Below, piece by piece: positions 44,701 to 53,097 of a stretch of DNA of 64,000 nucleotides. The stretch spans positions 1 to 64,000 of the forward strand of contig JAZAUS010000004.1 in NCBI GenBank assembly GCA_036342255.1, given 5' to 3'. This stretch comes from RUG11198 sp036342255 (GTDB taxonomy: Bacteria; Bacillota_I; Bacilli_A; RF39; UBA660). The notes beneath the pieces are model-generated. The model saw nothing but the letters and a program-made list of their open reading frames with translations. It did no database searches and was not told where the DNA came from. Positions within the stretch are counted from its first letter, which is position 1; each line of letters starts with the position of its first letter. A program made the translations under genes and the position numbers.

Positions 44701-47700
44701 AACAGTTAAATCAGGAACAGTAGGCAGTGTCTTCGGTGGTGGACAAGGAGATGCTAGTAATACTACTCCATATGTAAGAGGAAATGTAACTGTAACAGTA
44801 GATGGAGGAACCATCACAAATGTTTATGGCGGTAATGATTTAAAAGGAACTCCAAGTGGAACTGTAACAGTAAATATAAATGGCGGAACCGTAACAAATG
44901 CTTATGCTGGAGGTAATCAAACCTCAGTAGCAACACCATATATAAATGTAACTGGAGGAACCGTAACTAATGCTTTTGGTGGAGGTAATAATGGAACCGT
45001 AACCACAAGCCATATTACAGTATCAGGAGGAACCGTAACAAATGCCTATGGCGGAGGAAATAATGCAGGAGTAACAACGACCAACCTTTCCTTAACCGGT
45101 GGAACTGTAACAAACTCTTATGGTGGAGGAAACAACGCCGGAGCCACAACTACTAATGTCACATTAAATGGAAGTAGTTGTACTAAGGTATTTGGTGGTT
45201 CAAACGCAAGCGGAACTGTAACAACTTCAAATGTAACCTGTACAAGTGGAAGTGCCACAAGTGTATATGGAGGTAACAATTTAGGTGGAACAACCGCTAC
45301 AACTAACGTAACAGTAAACGGAGGAACCATAACCAATGCCTATGGTGGTGGTGAAAAAACTGATGTAACTACCCAAACAAATGTAACAATAAACAATACT
45401 GTAGAAAATGTTTATGGTGGCTCAAATACAAGTGGAACCGTTGCCCAAACAAATGTAGCCATCAATGCCAATACAACAAATACTTTTGGAGGAAACAACG
45501 TAGGAGGAACAACAACAACCTCAAACGTAAATGTTAATTCAGGCGGTTTTGGAACCAATATCTTTGGAGGAAATAACTTAGGAGGATCCACAATAACTTC
45601 ACACGTAAATATGAATATAGGTGGATCAGCTGATAACGTCTTTGGAGGAAACAACTTAGGAGGAACAACAACCACATCAAATGTTAATATCCAAGGAAGT
45701 GTAATAGGAAACACCTATGGTGGTGGATTGAAAGCAACAACCACCACAAGTAATGTTAATCTACTATATGGATATTCTAAAAATATATATGGTGGAGGAA
45801 GTGAAGCTGGAGTAACCACAACTAATGTAAATATAGCTAATGGTTATGCTGACAATATCTTTGGCGGATCAAACAAAAGTGGAAATATAACTAATAGCTA
45901 CATTCAAAACATAAATAGCAATGCCACAACAAATAATAATTTAACAGCAACTATAACTAAATCAGTTAGTACGATCAATCAAATAAATGCAACAGATATA
46001 GAATCAAGTGAAAAACTAACAGTAGCAATCACTAATAATACTGGAGTAAATCTTCCAACATGGGATGCTTACATCATAACAAGTGATGCTATCTTTGATT
46101 CAAACTGGTCTGGAACAACTGTAACCGAAGAAAATGGATACTTCCATGCTAATGAAGTAAGTCAATGGTATGGAACAAACCCATTAAATAATGGAAGTAC
46201 TCATCAATTTGAATTTAATATTCATTCAACTGTATCATATGATGATTTTAAAATAATAGGATACCTAATAGTTGGTGAAGATGCATCTCACAACAAGTAT
46301 TTCAATTATCAATTTGAAAACAATAAATATGCTGAAAAAATTCTAGGAGGAAATAATGCTGGAGGTGTAACCTCTACTAGTCATGTAAATCTAACAAAAG
46401 GACGCTATGGATCAGTATATGGTGGAGGAGAAAAAGCCGTAACAGGAGAAACAAATGTTACGATTTCCACAGCAACTGTTGAAAACGTTGTTTATGGTGG
46501 AGGAGATCAAGCTCAAGTAAATACAGATACTAACATTACTATAAATCAAAATGCTCAAATACTAGGAGATGTCTTTGGTGGAGGTAATGAAGGAAAAGTA
46601 GCAGGAGACACTAACATAACAATTAATACAGCTAGCGTAACCAAAAATGTTTATGGTGGTGGAAATAAAGCAGTTGTTGATGGAACAACAACCATAAATG
46701 GAAATCATGCTACAGTAGGTGAAAATGTTTATGGAGGAGGTAACGAAGCCGCAATAGGCGAAGATACAAATGTTACCTTAATCGACTCAAATATTACCCA
46801 AAACGTCTATGGAGGAGGAAACAAAGCTAAAGTAACAGGAGACACTGACGTTACAATAACAAGAACTACAGTATCAGGTAATATCTTTGGAGGAGGAAAT
46901 GAAGCTCACATAGAAGGAAATACAAATATAGATTTGATTTCTTCAACAATTAACGGTTCCACCTTTGGTGGAGGAAATAACGGAATGGTTTTCCAAAATA
47001 CAACTACTAAAATTACAAATACAGAAATAAATGGCAGTGCTTATGCTGGAGGTAATGGACAAACAGCAACCGTTATTGGAAACAACAAAATAAATGTTGA
47101 AGGAACAAGTGAAATAACAAATCATGTCTTTGGAGGAGGAAATGCTGCTGAAACAGGATGTACATCTGATAAAGAAGATACACATGGAAATCTAATCGTA
47201 GCATGTTCTAATCCAAATACCTCAACAAGCATCGTAAATATAGCAGGAGCTACTATTGGTGGTAACGTCTATGGAGGAGCTAATACATCAGTAGTGTATG
47301 GTGAAACATTTGTAAACATAGGAAAAAATACTATCCAAGAAAATCTAACTAAAGGAAACATCGATATAGATGGAAATGTCTTCGGCGGAGGAGAAGCAAA
47401 CGCAGCAGGTAGTGAAGACTATGACTTCAACTTCATAAGTGTCACAAGAGGTATAAATATTCATATTGATGCCAATACTCATACAACATTTGATATAGAT
47501 GGATCAATCTTTGGTAGTGGTAATGCATCTTCATCTGGAGGTTACAGTTATATTAATATAGATAACTATGGTACCTTAAGTAGCCCTAAAAATAACATAT
47601 CTATTCAAAGAACAGATATAGTAACATTAAACAATAGCTCTATCAAATTAGAGGGAGCTAAAGATAGAACAAATAAATATAAGAATGAATTATTTACTCT

Positions 47701-50140
47701 AAGTAGAATAGGAGAATTAAAACTAAAAAATAATTCTAGCCTATTCCTAGAAAAAGGAGCTAACTTATTAGAAAGCTTTTCAAGTCTTGTAGATGTAAAT
47801 GGTACAGAACAAGAAGCAACTGTTACTATCAATAAAGAAACAGGTACAGTTACTAAAAATGTTGATAATAGAGTATATATGATTGAAGGAAAGAATTTAA
47901 ATATATCAGATGATGAATCACTAGCAACATATGGAGATGTCGTAGGAATGACCTTCTTTGGTATGTTCAAAATAGATCGTAATGGTAATATAGCAACTGG
48001 AAGATATTCTAGTTCATACAATTATGGTTCTACTATAAGTGGTTCTGAACAATATTATTTCTCAAGTGGTAGCTATGTCGTTGGAAAACATAAAGCTAAT
48101 CATGATATTGAAGCAGATGGATTCTATAGTAATTTCCCAAGTGAAGATGGTTCAAAAATAGTAGTTGATTACATTGAACCAACACCACCTGATGCTACAT
48201 ACTATCGTTGGGTAATTGGAGAAGCAGTAGAAACATTAGAAGTAAATATAACAGCATCTAAATATTCAACTTTAGGAACCACAGAATTACAATTAATGGA
48301 TTACTATCATCCAAATACTCAAATACATATTTTAGGTGTAAACTATGATGATCTAGCAAGTGATGTAAATCTATTAGAATCAGATGATATACCAAGACAT
48401 GCTGCATCAGCAAATGATGCAAATACAAATTATGGCCTAGCTATAAAAAATGGTAATACAGGTTGGATTACAAGAGGAACCACAGAATTTTTAACAACAG
48501 GTCAAGATATAAATGGAACAACAACCTACCAAGCTGAAAACTCGAACGCTATTCCAAGTTTTATCTTTTACTTCTATCATTCTAAAAACATAACTGAAAG
48601 CAAAACACTGGGAACGGTAGTAATATCACTAATGGTCGTAACGCCAGTAGATGATTTAAGTAATACAATTCAAAGAATAAATGTTGAAGTAAATCTTAAT
48701 ACTGCTTTATATGAAGGAGAAAACTATGAAGGTAGTATAGCACCAGGACCTCAATATGAATTATTTGCCAACTCTAGTGTTAATATTACTACTAAAAGTA
48801 CTTTTAGTACTTACTTCTCATTATATTCTGATAGTGCAACCAATATTTATAGAACTGGATACACAAGAAGCTTAGTTTCTAGTTATGCATTACCAGAAAA
48901 CACAAAAATAACAATGATAGATTTTGCAAATAGCAGTAACCCAGAATACTATTATTACATAATTGATTCAACCGCTTATCAGCAATCTGTTCAAAATATA
49001 CAAACACAAGGAGAAACAAGCTATCCATTATCTAATTTTATTCGAATGGGTAGCTCTAGTCCAACTAATAATTATAATGATGCAATAGCCAACAATAATT
49101 ATTATGATAGTACTAATCAAGTAGCAGAAGAAGAATTTATCTTTATTGTTGACCTAAAAGATACAAATTTAAATACCAATGTCTTGAATCAAAGCTTATT
49201 ATTAGAATTAAGGGATGCAAACAACAATCCTGTAATACCAGTTTTAGATATCTCTCAACAAAGAATGTTTTATAATTTATATACTAATAAAGAAGCAGTC
49301 ATAACATCACAAGCAACTTTGAGTAATAGTAATTTATATATAGGTAAAAGTGTTGATCTTAATCTAATAACTAGTTTTACTCAACAAATGCAAGGAAATA
49401 CAACAATTATTGATACAAATTATTATGAAAAAAGATTAGGTATTAAACTATCACTATATAATAGCCAAAATCAATTAATAAATGGTGCTGGATTACTTGG
49501 AACAACATTTATTTATAATGGCGTTAGCTATTTCCCTAGTCAAGATGGAACAGTAAGATTTAATATAGCAGAATCTATTGCTAATGTCTCAAGCCGTATC
49601 AAAATAGATACCTTATCCAGTAACATTCCAAGTGGTAATTATAAACTAGTAATAGAAACATTTGGTTCATCAGATGGAATATATTATGGAGTTAATCCAA
49701 CAACTAGAGTTGAAAAAAATATTACTATTGTAAATGAAGCATTTGGATTGACTGCAACATTACCAGATGAAGATGTTCTAATAGATAAAGACACAGGATT
49801 ATCGCAAGATAAAAATAATTATCTAGATTTCCAAATTCAATATTCATCAGGATTAACAAATCCAAACATAAGACTATCTTTATATAGAAGAACTTACACG
49901 AATTCAGATGCCTATGAGTATTCATATACATTAGTTGATATTAAAGATTACATAACTAATGAATTAACTACTACCAACGAACAAAAAGTATATTTAATAA
50001 GAAGTATGCCTACTAATAGATTCCAATACATTATGACAATGAAAGATCATCTAAAAACAGGAACATATCAAATAAGATTTAACCTATACGATGGAAATAA
50101 CTATGTAGGACATATAAATAAATATATAATAATAGAATAA
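41705..50140 (+). CDS. Giant membrane-anchored repeat protein, 2811 aa
   Basis: ATG 41705 with GGCGGTGA upstream. Residues 1-40: basic start and one membrane segment (about 19-37), no cleavage motif of the T-[FY]-[AS]-x-[FY] kind, so an N-terminal anchor is likely. Residues about 40-740: Asn/Thr/Tyr-rich beta region including F-N-G-W and H-L-N-A-S-W marks that resemble Flg_new/InlB-B repeats. Residues about 740-1940: some 35 or more units with G-G-T-[VI]-T-N-x-[YF]-G-G-G-N, about 21-25 residues each, most likely a beta-solenoid. An insert at about 1420-1545 breaks the repeats and has the look of a CBM2-like domain. Residues about 2050-2811: several beta domains, no LPxTG, no sorting tail and no C-terminal membrane segment. 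Probably the main adhesive or structural surface protein. Confidence 0.8.
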   Translation: MNISKRISSFLKNEKESRLAIIIIVVLIVALTIRIFFGSTFSRITEAPSNQSTSRVEGNTAYIDDLAADYHYLKGLNYTEIRSTSIPSGNSTGYFDNDYLVKVTIIYDGTDINNSSLVGAVSPINNENVNKYIYYKYFALERNSNGTLATDSNNHNYIRIELIDNPFSKRPYVNSTEYGFNGWVCNQANDTTANLCRNSSIDIDTDDYTRHMNVPISNESEITIHLNASWYEADVVTSSGNISSFNSMSMQSTAYTTTETITHYYNAYWKQNYTQMEYNRSYNYNAGYLPVGVWYRTNRNSGTYNYVSRANSVRADRYWGNTTLYTFNANTTAILEGTRYTGGSVTFVANFNPTGSNTDTTINNYNTTYMNLVEEANGTYTDTEQINHYHTYIPNNGNASGFYYQVSNPTTAQINTGEYYNASGTKCTSASSCTTAYKLIQTNDSLNKTNGNSISLIETSGSDDVDAQKYYYLVTRDLNIFRYTSTTRLNVSNIEVNRPFTVTGTAINGTSTSGILNLNSSDFTAANDIVIENIKIYGPNSAGTKNITAGNDSKTSNVIYANSHNLKIGRNVTSSRNNDYLVAESILGGTTSSLSGTFRVIIESGKYYSYHSGTMNGSGNYTFNQTTILGNDYDRIVTANKSKLKFLIGLDGYTGGRYTAGSDSLFASYTVFRSGLFGYNDDGTPNNDTTAGMYIGGYNGLIVNSLTGVKIEGGDISYATGGYGYNGSADTNSTYIGMSGGTIRSIYGGAGYSTTKGNRIINITGGTVSYSILGGSDSYSSNSTTDGVVDGDTLIYVGGTAYVGGGTGTVQGVEAGTVFGAGGGNSNSTQKGTVRNSHIIINGGTITNSVYGGGNYGSTGTQSSSAATTKIDIYSGNIGNVFGGSKSAGFSKSNYANSSIIDINVSGGTITNVYGGSNEKGQIYGSVDIDITGGTITNNVYGGGQGAQTFVSNNVDITIGTTGGGNVPTVTGSVYGGSALGTVNGDTASSNATSSTTKVTVKSGTVGSVFGGGQGDASNTTPYVRGNVTVTVDGGTITNVYGGNDLKGTPSGTVTVNINGGTVTNAYAGGNQTSVATPYINVTGGTVTNAFGGGNNGTVTTSHITVSGGTVTNAYGGGNNAGVTTTNLSLTGGTVTNSYGGGNNAGATTTNVTLNGSSCTKVFGGSNASGTVTTSNVTCTSGSATSVYGGNNLGGTTATTNVTVNGGTITNAYGGGEKTDVTTQTNVTINNTVENVYGGSNTSGTVAQTNVAINANTTNTFGGNNVGGTTTTSNVNVNSGGFGTNIFGGNNLGGSTITSHVNMNIGGSADNVFGGNNLGGTTTTSNVNIQGSVIGNTYGGGLKATTTTSNVNLLYGYSKNIYGGGSEAGVTTTNVNIANGYADNIFGGSNKSGNITNSYIQNINSNATTNNNLTATITKSVSTINQINATDIESSEKLTVAITNNTGVNLPTWDAYIITSDAIFDSNWSGTTVTEENGYFHANEVSQWYGTNPLNNGSTHQFEFNIHSTVSYDDFKIIGYLIVGEDASHNKYFNYQFENNKYAEKILGGNNAGGVTSTSHVNLTKGRYGSVYGGGEKAVTGETNVTISTATVENVVYGGGDQAQVNTDTNITINQNAQILGDVFGGGNEGKVAGDTNITINTASVTKNVYGGGNKAVVDGTTTINGNHATVGENVYGGGNEAAIGEDTNVTLIDSNITQNVYGGGNKAKVTGDTDVTITRTTVSGNIFGGGNEAHIEGNTNIDLISSTINGSTFGGGNNGMVFQNTTTKITNTEINGSAYAGGNGQTATVIGNNKINVEGTSEITNHVFGGGNAAETGCTSDKEDTHGNLIVACSNPNTSTSIVNIAGATIGGNVYGGANTSVVYGETFVNIGKNTIQENLTKGNIDIDGNVFGGGEANAAGSEDYDFNFISVTRGINIHIDANTHTTFDIDGSIFGSGNASSSGGYSYINIDNYGTLSSPKNNISIQRTDIVTLNNSSIKLEGAKDRTNKYKNELFTLSRIGELKLKNNSSLFLEKGANLLESFSSLVDVNGTEQEATVTINKETGTVTKNVDNRVYMIEGKNLNISDDESLATYGDVVGMTFFGMFKIDRNGNIATGRYSSSYNYGSTISGSEQYYFSSGSYVVGKHKANHDIEADGFYSNFPSEDGSKIVVDYIEPTPPDATYYRWVIGEAVETLEVNITASKYSTLGTTELQLMDYYHPNTQIHILGVNYDDLASDVNLLESDDIPRHAASANDANTNYGLAIKNGNTGWITRGTTEFLTTGQDINGTTTYQAENSNAIPSFIFYFYHSKNITESKTLGTVVISLMVVTPVDDLSNTIQRINVEVNLNTALYEGENYEGSIAPGPQYELFANSSVNITTKSTFSTYFSLYSDSATNIYRTGYTRSLVSSYALPENTKITMIDFANSSNPEYYYYIIDSTAYQQSVQNIQTQGETSYPLSNFIRMGSSSPTNNYNDAIANNNYYDSTNQVAEEEFIFIVDLKDTNLNTNVLNQSLLLELRDANNNPVIPVLDISQQRMFYNLYTNKEAVITSQATLSNSNLYIGKSVDLNLITSFTQQMQGNTTIIDTNYYEKRLGIKLSLYNSQNQLINGAGLLGTTFIYNGVSYFPSQDGTVRFNIAESIANVSSRIKIDTLSSNIPSGNYKLVIETFGSSDGIYYGVNPTTRVEKNITIVNEAFGLTATLPDEDVLIDKDTGLSQDKNNYLDFQIQYSSGLTNPNIRLSLYRRTYTNSDAYEYSYTLVDIKDYITNELTTTNEQKVYLIRSMPTNRFQYIMTMKDHLKTGTYQIRFNLYDGNNYVGHINKYIIIE
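43920..47540 (+). repeat. Y/F-G-G-G-N repeat region of the giant gene
   Basis: Coding repeats with a period of about 63-75 bases, Gly- and Thr-rich, less AT-rich than the rest. Typical unit: G-G-T-V-T-N-A-Y-G-G-G-N-N-A-G-V-T-T-T-N. Two blocks, before and after an insert (about 45960-46340); in the second block units are spaced more widely and use N-V-Y-G-G-G-N. Strong DNA-level similarity between units makes recombination likely and the assembly here worth checking. Confidence 0.8.
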
Positions 50141-50174
50141 GTACTTAATAATTTTATTAAGTACTTATTTTATA
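50136..50174 (+). terminator. Terminator after the giant gene
   Basis: Perfect 14-bp stem, 50136-50149 with 50156-50169, six-base loop, then T's. The stop codon lies in the left arm. Confidence 0.85.
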
Positions 50175-50175
50175 C

Positions 50176-50204
50176 TAGACTAATTAACTTTTTTTAGCTA
50201 TAAT
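50176..50204 (+). promoter_or_regulatory. Candidate promoter of the small gene 50232
   Basis: TAGACT (50176-50181), 17 bases, TATAAT (50199-50204). Confidence 0.55.
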
Positions 50205-50231
50205 ATATATATAATAGGAAGGGTGCATATA

Positions 50232-50363
50232 ATGAATAATGGATTAAATGAAATACCTAAAGAAGAATTATTAGAATTATATAAGGAAGAAACAGAATTT
50301 ATTAAATTCTTAGAAGGCTTATATAAAAAGGGAAAAGAAGAATTAGAGGAAATAAATGAATAA
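50232..50363 (+). CDS. Small acidic helical protein, 43 aa
   Basis: ATG 50232 after AGGAAGGGTG, with a promoter in place. It encodes a charged amphipathic helix-like peptide (N-N-G-L-N-E-I-P-K-E-E-L-L-E-L-Y at the start; G-L-Y-K-K-G-K-E-E-L-E-E-I-N-E at the end). Its last codons overlap the start of the coiled-coil gene by 8 bases (50356), so translation is coupled. Size and position suggest a small binding partner or translation-coupling peptide for the coiled-coil protein; no family is recognised. Confidence 0.6.
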   Translation: MNNGLNEIPKEELLELYKEETEFIKFLEGLYKKGKEELEEINE

Positions 50364-51870
50364 AGAAATAATAATAAATGAAATTAATTCCATTAAAGAA
50401 GTTATTTCTAATATGCCCCAAACAACAAAAAAGAACAAACAAAAGTACTTAGCATATTTAAAAGAAAAAATAGATTTATATCAAAAAAAAGAAGAAGAAT
50501 TAAAGCAAGAGATAAAAAAAAGATATGATGAAATAAGTCAAAGAGAACAAACTAATAGCACAGATTATCAAAAATTAGAAGAAGAAAAAAATATGCTATT
50601 TAATAATTTACTATCTTTAAACGAATACAACACTTCTTATGAAAAACTAGGTTTAGATAAAATAATATATAATATAAATCATTATTATGAAGAAAATTTA
50701 GAATCTTTAAATGAAGAAATAAAAAAAGCACTCAGTTGCTTTCAAGAAGCTGGAATAAAGCTATCAACAAGTGATTTTTGGTATAGTAATTACATAAATG
50801 AGTATATGAATATATATTTAACTGAAAAAGATGATCAAAAAGTAAAACAAAAATTAGATGAAATATACTGGAAATCACCAAATATAATTAATGAAATAGC
50901 AATTAGTATAATTGATTTATATAATAAACATGAAAAAGATTTTAATACATATTTTAATAAAAAAAATAATAATATTTTAAAAGATAATAATTATAAAGAA
51001 TTAATAAATAAATATAATGATTTAAACAATCAAATATCAGCACAAGTTTATTCAATTAATTACTTATCTCAAAAATTTATTGAAGGAAGTGAAAGCGCCA
51101 AAGATTATACACAAGAAAAATATGAAACTTACATTAGTACCATTACAAATACAAATATAGATCCAGATACTCTTGATAAGTTATCTAATACTCTATATGA
51201 ATATAAAATATTTAAAGAATATAAATTTATAATTGACAAATTTATTGAAGTGTTTAAAGAAAAAGAGAAAAATAAAAATATATATAAAAACTTATTAAAA
51301 GAAATAAATAAACAAGAAAAGAAAATCAAAAAAATAAACAATCAAATAAAAAGACAAAAAAAATGGTTTAAGAAACAAGAAAAAATAGATATATTAGAAT
51401 TGTCTCTTAGAACTGAAATAGCATCTCTAAAAGAAAAATATCAAGATATAGATATAACAAGAATAAATGAATTAATCACAACATTGAATAATAATACTAC
51501 ATATTTTGATATTTTTAAAACAATAACATCTAATTATACATATTTAAGAAAATTTTTAGAAGAAGAAAATCCAGAAATAACAGATGAAGAAGTAGATAAT
51601 AAACAAATATTTTTACAAGAATTTCTTCTCTCTAACAAACTAGATATATTAGAAAATATAACAATACTAAATGAAACAGATATATCAAGTATTATTAGCA
51701 ATAGATATAAATTATTAAATATAAAATTAGAAAGTGAAGAAATAGATAATAATTTAGATTCTATTATAGAAACAATTAGAAAAATAAAAGTCACAAATAG
51801 TATAAATAATAGTAATATCAAGATAGATGAATTCGAATTTCAATTTGAAGCAAAAAAAATAATAAATTAA
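50356..51870 (+). CDS. Cytoplasmic coiled-coil protein, 504 aa
   Basis: ATG overlaps the 43-aa gene upstream. The protein is Lys/Glu/Asn/Ile-rich and mostly helical, with coiled-coil stretches at about residues 20-90 and 300-350 (K-K-I-K-K-I-N-N-Q-I-K-R-Q-K-K-W-F-K-K-Q-E). There is no signal peptide or membrane segment, and no enzyme motif. A central segment near 135-150 (A-G-I-K-L-S-T-S-D-F-W-Y-S-N-Y) is less helical. It sits between the giant surface protein and the second exported-protein block, so a scaffold or inner-face role is possible, but it may be independent. Confidence 0.6.
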   Translation: MNKEIIINEINSIKEVISNMPQTTKKNKQKYLAYLKEKIDLYQKKEEELKQEIKKRYDEISQREQTNSTDYQKLEEEKNMLFNNLLSLNEYNTSYEKLGLDKIIYNINHYYEENLESLNEEIKKALSCFQEAGIKLSTSDFWYSNYINEYMNIYLTEKDDQKVKQKLDEIYWKSPNIINEIAISIIDLYNKHEKDFNTYFNKKNNNILKDNNYKELINKYNDLNNQISAQVYSINYLSQKFIEGSESAKDYTQEKYETYISTITNTNIDPDTLDKLSNTLYEYKIFKEYKFIIDKFIEVFKEKEKNKNIYKNLLKEINKQEKKIKKINNQIKRQKKWFKKQEKIDILELSLRTEIASLKEKYQDIDITRINELITTLNNNTTYFDIFKTITSNYTYLRKFLEEENPEITDEEVDNKQIFLQEFLLSNKLDILENITILNETDISSIISNRYKLLNIKLESEEIDNNLDSIIETIRKIKVTNSINNSNIKIDEFEFQFEAKKIIN

Positions 51871-51881
51871 ATAAAAATAAA

Positions 51882-51910
51882 TTGCATAGAAATAAGTTCT
51901 ATGCTATACT
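51882..51910 (+). promoter_or_regulatory. Promoter of the second exported-protein block, spacer is a perfect palindrome
   Basis: TTGCAT (51882-51887), 17 bases, TATACT (51905-51910) with extended TGC. GCATAGAA (51884-51891) and TTCTATGC (51897-51904) are perfect inverted arms with five bases between; the dyad fills the space between -35 and -10, a classic repressor or MerR-type activator position. Confidence 0.65.
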
Positions 51911-51931
51911 TAAAATAGAGAGGTGTAGACA

Positions 51932-52468
51932 ATGAAGAATTTTTTAAAAGTATTGGGAGTAATACTTCTAGTTCCATATATTATAATAGCAATTACACTA
52001 ACTGTATTTCTTTTAAATTATAATGAATATGGAGTAACAGAAATTGGGGGAAAGACGTTGATAAAGGTTACTGATGATGAGTTATCACCAACCTACAAAA
52101 AAGGAGACCTATTAATTGTAAAAAAACAAGACCCTGATGAAATAAATGCTAACGATTACATCTTCTTCTACGAAAAAAATATAGAAAAAAAGACAATTAC
52201 AATTAACTTAGCAAGAGTAATATCTAAGAAAAAAATAAATGATACAGAAACAACTTTCAAATTAGAAGGTGACGTAGACTTTTCAAGCGAATTTGTCATC
52301 GGAACAAACAAAGATATAAAAGTGTATGAGTCTCTAGGAACTATCTTATCAGCATTAGAATCAAGATGGGTATTCTTATTCCTTATAATTGTACCATTAC
52401 TATTCATTTTCCTATATGAAATATACGAATTTGTAATAGAAGTAAAGAAAAATTTGAAAGAAGCATAA
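51932..52468 (+). CDS. SipW-like signal peptidase homologue lacking catalytic residues (copy B)
   Basis: 178 aa. Membrane segments at about residues 5-28 and 146-168. Its fold follows the intact SipW (37742): Y-K-K-G-D-L-L near residue 55 against Y-Q-V-G-D-M-L-L. In that alignment the catalytic Ser54 is replaced by Glu50 (D-D-E-L-S-P instead of T-Q-S-M-V-P) and His97 by Ala94 (I-N-L-A-R-V instead of I-V-T-H-Q-V). Thus it is probably inactive. The paralogue at 32591 shows the same loss. It begins the second block of exported-protein genes and lies one base before the next gene. Confidence 0.7.
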   Translation: MKNFLKVLGVILLVPYIIIAITLTVFLLNYNEYGVTEIGGKTLIKVTDDELSPTYKKGDLLIVKKQDPDEINANDYIFFYEKNIEKKTITINLARVISKKKINDTETTFKLEGDVDFSSEFVIGTNKDIKVYESLGTILSALESRWVFLFLIIVPLLFIFLYEIYEFVIEVKKNLKEA

Positions 52469-52469
52469 T

Positions 52470-53093
52470 ATGAATAAAAAGAGAGTTACAGCTATAGGTG
52501 TTACACTTATAGCTGTTATCTTATTTATAGCGACATTAAATACATACGCTTTATTTGAAAGCAATAAACAAATAACTGTATCAAGTGATATTGCCAAATG
52601 GCATGTAAAAGTAAATGACACAATGGTAACACAAAATACATCAGCAGCTAATACTTTCAATTTAGGTAGTATAAGTTGGAACAGCGGTGGTCATGTTAGA
52701 CCAGGAAAAGCAGCTCCAGGATCAACTGGAACAATCGAGATTGAGATTGATCCAACCGATACCCAAGTATCATTTACATATGAAATAATAATTAACACAT
52801 CTAGTTTAGAAAACGATGAATTTAAAATAACAAGTGTAAGTGAGACAAATGGAAACCAATTTATAAGAACTGGAGAGTATACCTATGTAGGAATAGCAAG
52901 ATTAAATGATAATACAAATGGAGAAAAATATAATATAGAAATAGACATAACATGGTACAATAACGAGGCTAATAATGATAATGATTATAATTTAGGAAAA
53001 AAAGCAGAAATAGAAGTAGATATTCCAATAAGTCTTAATATTACACAATATACAGGACAAGAACAATTTACTGAATATCAAACAACAGGGTGA
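52470..53093 (+). CDS. TasA-like exported protein, 207 aa
   Basis: The ATG is one base after the previous stop. The signal has a short basic start and a core ending in L-N-T-Y-A-L-F-E-S at about residues 23-31. The mature part begins S-D-I-A-K-W-H-V-K-V-N, then I-E-I-E-I-D-P-T-D-T-Q-V-S-F-T-Y-E-I near residue 90, which pairs with D-L-D-I-D-A-S-N-T-D-V-S-F-R-Y-E-I of the protein at 39039; they are paralogues. It lacks the Thr/Glu tail. It ends in TGA, one of the stops that show the standard code. Confidence 0.75.
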   Translation: MNKKRVTAIGVTLIAVILFIATLNTYALFESNKQITVSSDIAKWHVKVNDTMVTQNTSAANTFNLGSISWNSGGHVRPGKAAPGSTGTIEIEIDPTDTQVSFTYEIIINTSSLENDEFKITSVSETNGNQFIRTGEYTYVGIARLNDNTNGEKYNIEIDITWYNNEANNDNDYNLGKKAEIEVDIPISLNITQYTGQEQFTEYQTTG

Positions 53094-53097
53094 TAAT

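Noticed and set aside
44524..45714. Long open frames on the minus strand opposite the giant gene's repeats
   Set aside because: They are antisense images of the Gly/Thr-rich repeats (Pro/Val-rich translations), with no ribosome sites or promoters.
43920..47540. Direct repeats suggesting a CRISPR array or satellite DNA
   Set aside because: The repeats are in phase with one long open frame, vary at codon level and encode a G-G-T-x-T-N-x-Y-G-G-G-N unit; no constant repeat/variable spacer pattern.
41705..50140. Sortase-anchored cell-wall protein
   Set aside because: No LPxTG-like motif, C-terminal hydrophobic segment or basic tail; the only membrane segment is N-terminal.
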